A DNA stretch of 13,115 bases from Bacteroidota bacterium (GTDB taxonomy: Bacteria; Bacteroidota; Bacteroidia; Chitinophagales; Chitinophagaceae). Within the stretch, counting starts at the first letter, position 1, and every line of letters begins with the position of its first letter. The stretch lies in contig JAEVYV010000006.1 of assembly GCA_023392575.1 (NCBI GenBank), positions 1-13,115 on the forward strand, written 5' to 3'. This document shows positions 1 through 6,465 of this stretch, one piece after another. The notes under the pieces were generated by a model. It was not told the DNA's origin, ran no database searches, and worked only from the letters and a program-made list of their open reading frames with translations. The position numbers and the translations under genes are program-made.

Positions 1-1
1 C

Positions 2-1075
2 CGCTATGCCATTGGGGGCGCCCAACGCATTCACCTGGATATTTTGGCGAGTGTGGAAGACGTTCAAAAGCAGGTGTACTTCACCCGCAAATCCATCAAC
101 ACTTCTCTTAAACAAAGCTTTTATTCAATTGCCAACACCAAAAGTCAGGACATTCATTTTTGGTGCGACAACCTTTTATTCCGACTGTTCAGTGTGCACT
201 ACTATGCTTTTTATTTGAACCGTCATAACAAGGGCCATGTGCTCAGTGCCAACAGCACTTTTTTTTATGATATGCTGCCTTTCATAAAAAAAGCAATGAT
301 CAGGACCGAACTTCTGCACAATTTTACCCATGGCAAAAAAGGAATGGAGTTTTTTGGCCTGGCCAATTATAAATACCTCAGCTTTCGCATGGTGTATGAT
401 AATTATACGCTGGAAAATATAGAACAGCAATATGCCCAGTACCATGTACCATCGCCTTATTTAAACAAGATTGTTTTTATTGAACCCGGCGTACAAGTGC
501 CATCACGTATAACAAAGAATTATGCTTATCCCCTGGCCATTTTATATGCAGGAAGAGGGGGACACCAAAAGCGCATACACCTGCTCAATAAAATTGCGGA
601 ACACTGCATTCAGCACAACTGGAATGTTCGATTTCATTTTGCCGGCACCATGATCAATGAACTGTCTGAGATGGTGAAGGCTCACTCAGATCTGCATGGC
701 GAAATCAGCTCAAAGGCAGAAATGGATGCGTTGTACGAACAATGCCATGCCATATTAATGACCTCGGCCTATGAAGGATTTCCCATGCTGATAAAAGAGT
801 CTATGGCATATGGATGCGTGCCGGTTGTTACGGCCTTAAAAGGCAATCTCATGCATTTAAATGAAAAAAATTCTTTGTTGATAAAAGCCGTAACCGATGA
901 AGACCAGGTGGTCGCACAGGGCATAGAAAACATCAACAGACTTTTACATCAACCCGAACTATTAAAGGAGCTTTCTGTCAACGCATATGAATATGCAAAA
1001 GAGCATTTTCGCCGGGATGTGTTTTTGCAGAAGTGCCGTGCGTTTTTATTGCGTTATCCTGCTCCTGTTGCATAA
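2..1075 (+). CDS. GT4-like (GT-B fold) glycosyltransferase, 5' end cut by window edge
   Basis: Probably transfers a sugar from a nucleotide-sugar donor during surface polysaccharide or glycoconjugate assembly in the cytoplasm. The frame is open to the left edge. The codons before the first possible start (TTG at 44) read RYAIGGAQRIHLDIL, and GGAQR is the glycine-rich N-terminal loop typical of GT4 enzymes, so the true start lies before the window. The C-terminal half shows a second Rossmann domain: AILYAGRGGHQKR (about nt 537-575) opens it, and the donor-binding E-x7-E motif is present as EGFPMLIKE (nt 773-799), followed by a GCVPVVT strand. At least 357 residues are visible, close to the usual family length. 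It converges on the next gene, and their 3' ends overlap by 30 bp. The family call is firm. Donor, acceptor and linkage cannot be read from the sequence. Confidence 0.85.
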   Translation, partial: RYAIGGAQRIHLDILASVEDVQKQVYFTRKSINTSLKQSFYSIANTKSQDIHFWCDNLLFRLFSVHYYAFYLNRHNKGHVLSANSTFFYDMLPFIKKAMIRTELLHNFTHGKKGMEFFGLANYKYLSFRMVYDNYTLENIEQQYAQYHVPSPYLNKIVFIEPGVQVPSRITKNYAYPLAILYAGRGGHQKRIHLLNKIAEHCIQHNWNVRFHFAGTMINELSEMVKAHSDLHGEISSKAEMDALYEQCHAILMTSAYEGFPMLIKESMAYGCVPVVTALKGNLMHLNEKNSLLIKAVTDEDQVVAQGIENINRLLHQPELLKELSVNAYEYAKEHFRRDVFLQKCRAFLLRYPAPVA

Positions 1076-1987
1076 ATAGCTAAGCAACATAGCGGCTTTG
1101 GAAAGAGCACCAGTTTGCAGCAAACGCCGGGGTAATTTTGTTTGATGCGCTATCATCTTCTTAATGACAGGATGTACTTCTCCCCTATACCCCGCCTCTT
1201 CTATTTCGTCCAAGGATTGAATATTGAGATTTCGGAACAAACGCCACAAAGCATCGTAAACTACTACGTCTTTCAGGCTGGCAAAACCTATTTTTTTCAG
1301 CACCTGAAAATGCTCGGGAATTTCCACTTCTTTAACCCTGAATGACGATTGGGTAACCTGCTCCTTGTTAATGCCTATGTTAACGAGAGGCTTGTCAATA
1401 TAGTAAAACGATTTTCCTTCCAAATACTGAATATAAAAATCCATATCCACCAACCATTTCAGTTGGTTGTCATAAACCATCCCTTCCACTTTTTTGTATA
1501 GTACTACGCTGGGGGGGCCAATGACATTGTGGGCCAGCAGCCGGTGAGAATTGTTCAGGAAAAGCTTATTGAGTCCTGTTAAGCGCACCGGTTTTGATGC
1601 GCCGGATTCTTCCACAACATTATTATATGCCGAAAAGAAAAACGTTACAGCCGGATGCCGCTGAGTGGCTTCGGCAAATATTTGCAGGCTGTTTTCATGG
1701 TTCAGCCAATCATCATCGTGCATCAATTTTATCCAGTTGCCTTTGGCATAGCTGATGGCCTTGTTCCAGTTCTCCGGCGTACCGAGCGGTGTTTCGTTTT
1801 TGTAATAACGCAACGGAAGGTTTGCAAAAGAAGGCACGATCTCTTTTACCGAATCATCAGGCGAATCATCAGTAATGACCACTTCGTAATCTTTAATTGT
1901 TTGCCTGGCAATTGAAGCCATCAAACGTTTAATGTTCTCTGGGCGCTTATAGGCAGGAATGCAGATGGATATGAAGACCGGGCTCAT
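1046..1987 (-). CDS. GT2-like (GT-A fold) glycosyltransferase
   Basis: An inverting-type family 2 glycosyltransferase, probably acting at the inner face of the membrane in surface-glycan synthesis. The 313-residue protein begins with ISICIPAYKRPENIKRLM (residues 6-23), the classic GT2 first strand and helix. It continues with VVITDDSPDD (nucleotide-binding acidic pair, residues 40-41) and LMHDDDWL (residues 88-95), which carries the metal/nucleotide-binding DxD motif. The C-terminal third is less conserved and probably holds the acceptor site. No signal peptide or clear membrane helix is seen. The ATG overlaps the stop of the preceding minus-strand glycosyltransferase gene as ATGA, so the two are one operon and probably translationally coupled. 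The 3' end overlaps the opposing glycosyltransferase by 30 bp. The specific sugar is unknown. Confidence 0.88.
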   Translation of the reverse strand: MSPVFISICIPAYKRPENIKRLMASIARQTIKDYEVVITDDSPDDSVKEIVPSFANLPLRYYKNETPLGTPENWNKAISYAKGNWIKLMHDDDWLNHENSLQIFAEATQRHPAVTFFFSAYNNVVEESGASKPVRLTGLNKLFLNNSHRLLAHNVIGPPSVVLYKKVEGMVYDNQLKWLVDMDFYIQYLEGKSFYYIDKPLVNIGINKEQVTQSSFRVKEVEIPEHFQVLKKIGFASLKDVVVYDALWRLFRNLNIQSLDEIEEAGYRGEVHPVIKKMIAHQTKLPRRLLQTGALSKAAMLLSYLCNRSRITQ

Positions 1988-2871
1988 TTAGACCTTATAA
2001 GATTATGTATCACTTTTAAATGTAAAGGTCTGTATACAAAAAACTTTACAATACCATAATATAATCCGGGATACCTGTATAATTCCTGAAGCATAATCCA
2101 CTTTATCTTATTTTTAAATGAAATAGCATGGGTTTTCAGAAAGTCCAAGTTGACCTTAGTAATCCTCAATTCTACTTTGGGGGGAATATTGGCACTTATG
2201 GTAAAAGGCAGCAAATGCTTGTATCGTTCATGGTAAACAAACAATACTTCAGCCCACTTGTCTCCAAAGTCTCCTCCGTTTGTTATATGAATCATATCAA
2301 TCTCATAACTTACGACAACCTTACAAACTTTAGCAGCTCTTAATGTAAAGTCCATATCGTAAAAATGAAAGCCCTTCAGTCCAATCTCATCAAACTTTAT
2401 AATCTCCCAGACTTCCTTGCGGGCACAGATAAATACTCCGTCTGCACAAACAACTTCCTGGTGTGGGGTACCGAAATCAGGGTTCAAATAAATTTTCTCT
2501 TCATGGTCAACAAAACGATGAACGATGTTGGCACAATCATATTCTTTTTGACCGGTATACCAACCTGAAAAAGCAGCAGACTTATATTTACTTCCGGCCA
2601 CTCCCACCACACCAATATCGCGTTGAGAAAAGAGCCGCAATAAGATTTCGCCCCATTTGTTCGTTGTAAAGATCACATCTTCATGAACAAAACACAGCAC
2701 CTCAAATCTGGCTTGCCTTGCCAACAGGTTATAAACTTCACAAAGCCCCTTTTTACTTTCTCTGTTATCATAACATAACAGTTCATAGCCCACCCCAATT
2801 GTTTGCTCTATGTTTCTTGCTAATTGTTGATACAAGCTCGGTTTGACAGAACAGACTAAAACAGATATCAT
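1984..2871 (-). CDS. GT2-like glycosyltransferase (Glyco_tranf_2_5-type domain)
   Basis: First gene of the two-gene minus-strand glycosyltransferase operon. The 295-residue protein opens with MISVLVCSVKPSL, has a YDNRE segment (around residues 34-38) where GT2 enzymes bind the nucleotide, and LCFVHEDVIF (residues 59-68). The HED triad stands where the usual DxD metal motif would be. This combination, with EVYNLLARQA before it, resembles the glycosyltransferase-like family Pfam calls Glyco_tranf_2_5 (recognition from memory). The basic C-terminal segment rich in Y, R and K could touch the membrane surface, but no transmembrane helix is clear. ATG 2871-2869 has no Shine-Dalgarno sequence upstream. 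The gene diverges from the FkbM methyltransferase, with a 57-bp spacer to that gene's likely ATG. Substrate unknown. Confidence 0.8.
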   Translation of the reverse strand: MISVLVCSVKPSLYQQLARNIEQTIGVGYELLCYDNRESKKGLCEVYNLLARQARFEVLCFVHEDVIFTTNKWGEILLRLFSQRDIGVVGVAGSKYKSAAFSGWYTGQKEYDCANIVHRFVDHEEKIYLNPDFGTPHQEVVCADGVFICARKEVWEIIKFDEIGLKGFHFYDMDFTLRAAKVCKVVVSYEIDMIHITNGGDFGDKWAEVLFVYHERYKHLLPFTISANIPPKVELRITKVNLDFLKTHAISFKNKIKWIMLQELYRYPGLYYGIVKFFVYRPLHLKVIHNLIRSK

Positions 2872-2928
2872 AATTGCAAATGGGAATGTTTCGACTTAAC
2901 GTAAATTGCAGTGTTTAAACCACTTTTA

Positions 2929-3762
2929 ATGCAAAATACCTCCTTTTTAAGCAATTTAATTAAAGGGATCAGAAAACGTTCTTCAAAAATATTTAGTAAC
3001 CCGTATCAGAAACTAAACATTGGCCCAATAAAACACAAGTATTTAAAACACTTACCAACCGGGCAATTAAGACGGCATTCTATGCCTGGTGGCGTAGTTC
3101 ATTATACTAGTCCGCAAGAGCTTTTACACGGACTAAAAGAAATCTTTATTGAACAGCTGTACAAAACCAAATTGCCCCCGGACGCTTATATCATTGATTG
3201 TGGCGCCAATATTGGCTTAAGTGTTATCTATTTCAAGCAATTGGTACCCAATGCGAAAATCATTGCTTTTGAGCCCGATGGAAAAAATGCTGAATTATTA
3301 AAAAGAAACGCGGATTCTTTTAATCTGCAAAACGTTGAAATAAGACAAGAAGCTGTTTGGATTGATAATACCACGCTGTCGTTCAAAAGTGAAGGAACGA
3401 TGAGTAGTAAAATAGATGAGTCCATACAGAATGGTGAAAATAAGGTACAAGCTATCCGGTTAAAAGAACTTTTAAACCGAAAAATTGACTTTTTAAAAAT
3501 TGATATTGAAGGCGCAGAATACGAAGTGCTCAAGGACATTAAGGAAAACCTACACTTTGTGCAAAACATGTTTTTCGAATACCATGGTAGCTTTCAGCAA
3601 AACAATGAGCTTTTGGAAATTTTTGACATTATACACGGTGCAGGGTTCAAGTTTTACATTAAGGAAGCTGCAAACGTCTACAACCATCCCTTTCTTTCCT
3701 CAGAGGAACATAACCAGCATGCATACGATCTACAATTAAATATCTTCTGTTTCCGAAACTAG
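2929..3762 (+). CDS. FkbM family SAM-dependent methyltransferase
   Basis: Probably an O-methyltransferase that decorates a sugar or other hydroxyl group, consistent with its place beside three glycosyltransferases. With the start at ATG 2929 the protein has 277 residues. SAM-binding motif I is YIIDCGANIGLSVIYF (residues 87-102), the acidic post-strand motif is AFEPDG (113-118), and the FkbM hallmark FLKIDIEGAEYEVL (188-201) is intact. A GTG at 2911 in the same frame could extend it by six residues. I prefer the ATG because the extension adds nothing conserved and neither site has a Shine-Dalgarno sequence. The gene is AT-rich with many AAA/AAT codons, unlike purB or tsaD to the right, and may have arrived with the polysaccharide cluster. 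The family is confident; the methylated substrate is not known. Confidence 0.87.
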   Translation: MQNTSFLSNLIKGIRKRSSKIFSNPYQKLNIGPIKHKYLKHLPTGQLRRHSMPGGVVHYTSPQELLHGLKEIFIEQLYKTKLPPDAYIIDCGANIGLSVIYFKQLVPNAKIIAFEPDGKNAELLKRNADSFNLQNVEIRQEAVWIDNTTLSFKSEGTMSSKIDESIQNGENKVQAIRLKELLNRKIDFLKIDIEGAEYEVLKDIKENLHFVQNMFFEYHGSFQQNNELLEIFDIIHGAGFKFYIKEAANVYNHPFLSSEEHNQHAYDLQLNIFCFRN

Positions 3763-4182
3763 TGTTCACTGAAAAAAATTGCAGAGGTGTTTTAGAAAAT
3801 CCGCTTTTAAAGGCAGGGTAAACAATGCTTCAAAATCTTATTTGCATATTACACCATACCCCCACACTTTCCTGAGCTAAACTTTATTCTCCGAAGCCGC
3901 GGCTTAAAGCATGAATTTTACAATCGGCCAACAAGCGATTGTAGATCCCAACTTTAGCAATTTTCCATCGAGCCAGAAACAACCTGAATCCTCTATTTGC
4001 AAAGTGGCATTTGTTGAATTTACAACCGGAAAATGAGCACCAAAGGGCTTTGATTAGGCAGCTTGTTCCCAACAGGTTCTTTCTGACAACCAATAACAGA
4101 AAAACTGAGTAATCACAAAAGGCTCACTCCGAATCTCATAGGCTGTAAGGCTTTAGAGACCACATACATCAAGCAAAAAAAA
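3763..4182. other. Gene-free stretch of about 420 bp between FkbM gene and mqnA
   Basis: I find no convincing gene here. The longest open frame (3884-4093, minus, 69 residues) has no recognisable motif, no conserved-looking composition and no promoter box. The stretch lies between convergent genes (FkbM + and mqnA -). It contains a 12-bp perfect palindrome AAGCCGCGGCTT (3894-3905), an 8-bp hairpin (3919-3943), and a run of eight A (4175-4182) that reads as T8 directly after the mqnA stop on the minus strand. It may be decayed DNA at the boundary of the polysaccharide cluster; that is inference. Confidence 0.5.
3919..3943. repeat. Small inverted repeat (8-bp arms, 9-nt loop)
   Basis: The arms TACAATCG (3919-3926) and CGATTGTA (3936-3943) are perfectly complementary around a 9-nt loop. 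It lies between two convergent genes, about 160 bp past the FkbM stop. No T-run follows on either strand, so it is not a typical intrinsic terminator. It could be a weak terminator, a protein site or chance. Confidence 0.4.
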
Positions 4183-4926
4183 TTACAAATCCACTAATTT
4201 CATTAAAAAGGTTTCGAGACCTTTTAATTTTTGACCGGTTAACTCATAACCAATATTTTGCCTATAATATTTATCTAAATCATATATCGCAAATGGATTT
4301 TCCGCTACCACTTCACTTAAATGCCTTAACCCCATTGCATTGGCCTCATTAAACCTCTGTACAAATTCCAACGGCAATTTTTTATTGGCAATCCACGCGG
4401 CAAACACAAACGGCAGCCCGGTATGCAGCTTCCAGGCTTCCGCCAGATCATAAATATATTTCGATTGTAACCGCTGTTGCAAAGCCCTGTCCCCAATCAC
4501 TACGCCGGCTGTCGTTCCCTTGATTTCCTCCCGGAAATCCTCGCCTGTGGCATCAACCAGTTCCACTTCCTTTTTCCAGTATTCTCGCAGTAAAATTTTG
4601 GCAAGATTTACAGAAGTTCGTGATTGGTAGTCCAGGTATATCCGCTCAACTTGCTCCATAGGCACCTGGCTGAACATACAAACGGAGGCAACCGGCCCCT
4701 CGCTTCCTATGCAATAATTGCCTACAATATGCCACTCCTTCAACTTCAATGTTGCGGCCACAGGAATCAAACCCACATCCACTTCATCATCAATCAACAT
4801 CTGTGCAATTTTCGCCGGATAGTCTTCCACCAGTTCAATTTCCTGAATGACCGGATGTCTTTTTATTCCATACAACAAAGGCTTGGTGTTGAGATAACTT
4901 ACTGCCCCTACTCTTATCTTACTCAA
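4183..4926 (-). CDS. mqnA: MqnA, chorismate dehydratase (futalosine menaquinone pathway)
   Basis: Dehydrates chorismate to 3-[(1-carboxyvinyl)oxy]benzoate, the first step of the futalosine route to menaquinone, in the cytoplasm. The fold resembles a periplasmic-binding protein. The N-terminus IRVGAVSYLNTKPLLYG is diagnostic, with the SYLNTKPL motif at residues 10-17. DDEVDVGLIPVA, the central IGDRAL segment and GLPFVFAAWIA are also as expected. Length is about 247 residues, normal for the family. Start choice: the frame extends to a TTG at 4947, but that TTG is inside an exact -7 promoter box (TATCTTTG, 4952-4945), so it would lie before the transcript begins. The TTG at 4926 gives MSKIRVGAVSYLN, matching typical MqnA N-termini. 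No other mqn gene is in the window. A T8 run on the coding strand follows the stop codon directly. Confidence 0.92.
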   Translation of the reverse strand: MSKIRVGAVSYLNTKPLLYGIKRHPVIQEIELVEDYPAKIAQMLIDDEVDVGLIPVAATLKLKEWHIVGNYCIGSEGPVASVCMFSQVPMEQVERIYLDYQSRTSVNLAKILLREYWKKEVELVDATGEDFREEIKGTTAGVVIGDRALQQRLQSKYIYDLAEAWKLHTGLPFVFAAWIANKKLPLEFVQRFNEANAMGLRHLSEVVAENPFAIYDLDKYYRQNIGYELTGQKLKGLETFLMKLVDL

Positions 4927-4944
4927 ATGATTTAGTTTTGCCCG

Positions 4945-4952
4945 CAAAGATA
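4945..4952 (-). promoter_or_regulatory. Candidate -7 promoter box of mqnA
   Basis: Read on the minus strand the sequence is TATCTTTG, an exact match to the Bacteroidetes TAnnTTTG -7 element. Transcription would begin about 5-7 nt further on, leaving a leader of roughly 12-15 nt before the TTG at 4926. I see no clear TTTG-like -33 element upstream, where the heptanucleotide array sits. Confidence 0.5.
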
Positions 4953-4958
4953 TATTCA

Positions 4959-4993
4959 GTTTGTAGTTTATGGTTTGTTGTTTGTAGTTGATC
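4959..4993. repeat. Heptanucleotide tandem array A (about five units)
   Basis: Successive 7-nt units are gtttgta, gtttatg, gtttgtt, gtttgta and gttgatc. The first four keep gttt plus a variable tail, and the fifth is degenerate. The array fills the left half of the spacer between the divergent genes mqnA and purB and abuts the mqnA -7 box. Slippage-type expansion is the simplest origin. Confidence 0.7.
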
Positions 4994-5010
4994 TATTTAC
5001 CTAGTTCGCT

Positions 5011-5038
5011 ATTCACCACTCACCATTCACCAATTCAC
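5011..5038. repeat. Heptanucleotide tandem array B (four units)
   Basis: Units are attcacc, actcacc, attcacc and aattcac, a second 7-nt period unrelated in sequence to array A. It ends 9 nt before the purB ATG, so it occupies the expected 5' leader of purB and could affect initiation if copy number varies. Confidence 0.7.
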
Positions 5039-5047
5039 AATTTATTC

Positions 5048-6394
5048 ATGGAACTCACATCGCTTACTGCCATTTCAGCTATTGACGGACGCTACCGCAA
5101 ACAGGTTCAACACCTCGACGATTATTTTTCAGAATATGCCTTAATGAAATACCGGGTGCAGGTAGAAATTGAATACCTGCTCTTTCTGTCCCAAAAAAAA
5201 ATTTTAAAACTTTCTGCAAAAGGCACCAAACAACTCAAGAGCATTAAGGAAAACTTTGGTTTGGAGGAGGCCCGGGAAATCAAGCAAATTGAACAAACCA
5301 CCAACCACGATGTTAAGGCCGTTGAATACTTTATTAAGCAGGCATTGGATAAGACCGGAGAAACCGCCATTAAAGAGTGGGTGCATTTTGGCCTGACCTC
5401 ACAGGACGTCAACAACACAGCCGTTCCCTTGTCCTGGAAGGAGGCTCTGGAGTATGAATACCTGCCCTCGCTGCTGAACCTGAATGCCCAATTAAAAATA
5501 TTGGCCAAGCAGTGGCAGGCAATCCCCTTGCTGGCCCGCACCCACGGCCAACCCGCCAGTCCCACCTCTTTGGGCAAAGAGTTGATGGTATTTGTAGAAC
5601 GCATCGAAAACCAGGTGGAACAATTGATCAACATTCCAGTGAGTGCCAAATTTGGCGGCGCCACTGGAAACTTTAACGCCCATCACATTGCCTTTCCCAA
5701 AACAGACTGGATAAAATTTGCCAACGAGTTTGTCGATGGCGTTTTGGGGTTGCAGCGCCTGCAGTTTACCACACAAATCGAACACTACGATAATCTGGCC
5801 GCCAGTTTCGATTGTATGAAGCGCATCAACAACATTCTGATCGACCTGTGCCGGGATGTGTGGACCTATATTTCCATGGATTATTTCAAACAAAAAACCA
5901 AAAAAGGAGAAGTCGGTTCCTCGGCCATGCCCCATAAGGTCAATCCCATTGATTTTGAAAATGCCGAAGGCAATTTTGGGCTGGCCAATTCCCTGTTTGA
6001 ACACCTTTCCTCCAAACTCCCCATTTCCCGCCTGCAACGGGATTTAACGGATTCAACCGTGTTGAGAAACATTGGTGTTCCGTTTGCCCATACGGTGATT
6101 GCTTTTAAATCCATAGAAAAAGGATTGGGCAAACTCGTTCTGAACGATGAAAAAATTTATGCGGATCTGGATAATAACTGGGCGGTGGTAGCCGAAGCCA
6201 TCCAAACCATTTTGAGAAGGGAGCAATACCCCAATCCCTACGAGGCCCTCAAAGACTTGACCCGCGGCAAAAAACAAATCAACAAACAAACCATTCACCA
6301 GTTTATTGACGGCCTGGGCGTTTCCGCGGCGATCAAAAAAGAGCTGAAAGCCATTACCCCGCACAATTATGTAGGTGTTCAGCCAAAGTTTTAG
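5048..6394 (+). CDS. purB: Adenylosuccinate lyase (PurB)
   Basis: Cleaves fumarate from SAICAR (to AICAR) and from adenylosuccinate (to AMP), serving two steps of purine synthesis; the family is homotetrameric and cytosolic. The 448-residue protein closely follows the E. coli-type enzyme (456 residues), beginning MELTSLTAISAIDGRY. Active-site segments are FGLTSQDVNNTA (residues 114-125), RTHGQPASPTSLG (164-176, with the catalytic-type His at 166) and the superfamily signature GSSAMPHKVNP (290-300) with the mobile-loop serines. All expected residues are intact. The ATG at 5048 is preferred over an in-frame TTG at 4988 because the N-terminus then aligns with the family, and the 20 extra codons are mostly translated tandem repeat. 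It has no Shine-Dalgarno sequence. It diverges from mqnA and converges with prfC at a shared inverted repeat. Confidence 0.97.
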   Translation: MELTSLTAISAIDGRYRKQVQHLDDYFSEYALMKYRVQVEIEYLLFLSQKKILKLSAKGTKQLKSIKENFGLEEAREIKQIEQTTNHDVKAVEYFIKQALDKTGETAIKEWVHFGLTSQDVNNTAVPLSWKEALEYEYLPSLLNLNAQLKILAKQWQAIPLLARTHGQPASPTSLGKELMVFVERIENQVEQLINIPVSAKFGGATGNFNAHHIAFPKTDWIKFANEFVDGVLGLQRLQFTTQIEHYDNLAASFDCMKRINNILIDLCRDVWTYISMDYFKQKTKKGEVGSSAMPHKVNPIDFENAEGNFGLANSLFEHLSSKLPISRLQRDLTDSTVLRNIGVPFAHTVIAFKSIEKGLGKLVLNDEKIYADLDNNWAVVAEAIQTILRREQYPNPYEALKDLTRGKKQINKQTIHQFIDGLGVSAAIKKELKAITPHNYVGVQPKF

Positions 6395-6420
6395 TTGATT
6401 GTGTTGATTTAGTTGACTGG
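6394..6420. repeat. 9-nt tandem repeat, three units
   Basis: The units gttgattgt (6394-6402), gttgattta (6403-6411) and gttgactgg (6412-6420) share gttga at an exact 9-nt period. The first base of the array is the last base of the purB stop codon. The third unit forms most of the left arm of the terminator-like inverted repeat. Confidence 0.65.
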
Positions 6421-6458
6421 TTTAAAAAATGTCTTTCGTTCATCAACCAGTCAACTAA
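6409..6458. terminator. Bidirectional terminator-like inverted repeat between purB and prfC
   Basis: The arms ttagttgactggtt (6409-6422) and aaccagtcaactaa (6445-6458) are perfect 14-bp complements around a 22-nt AT-rich loop. Similarity continues outward with gaps to about 6393 and 6472, so the right side reaches into the prfC stop codon. It sits exactly between two convergent genes, where a shared terminator is expected. There is no classic T-run after either arm, so the mode of termination is uncertain. Confidence 0.6.
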
Positions 6459-6465
6459 TCAAACA

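Noticed and set aside
44..46. TTG at 44 as the start of the first glycosyltransferase
   Set aside because: The conserved GGAQR motif lies upstream of it in the same frame, so the gene starts before the window.
3884..4093. 69-codon minus-strand open frame in the long gap
   Set aside because: No recognisable motif or promoter, and its composition looks like random translation.
4959..5038. CRISPR-like array
   Set aside because: Units are 7 nt and contiguous, with no spacers and no cas genes. This is a simple tandem repeat.
5122..6132. Several minus-strand open frames (up to 181 codons) inside purB
   Set aside because: They lie antisense to a fully conserved PurB with intact motifs, have no family features and are shadows of its codon usage.
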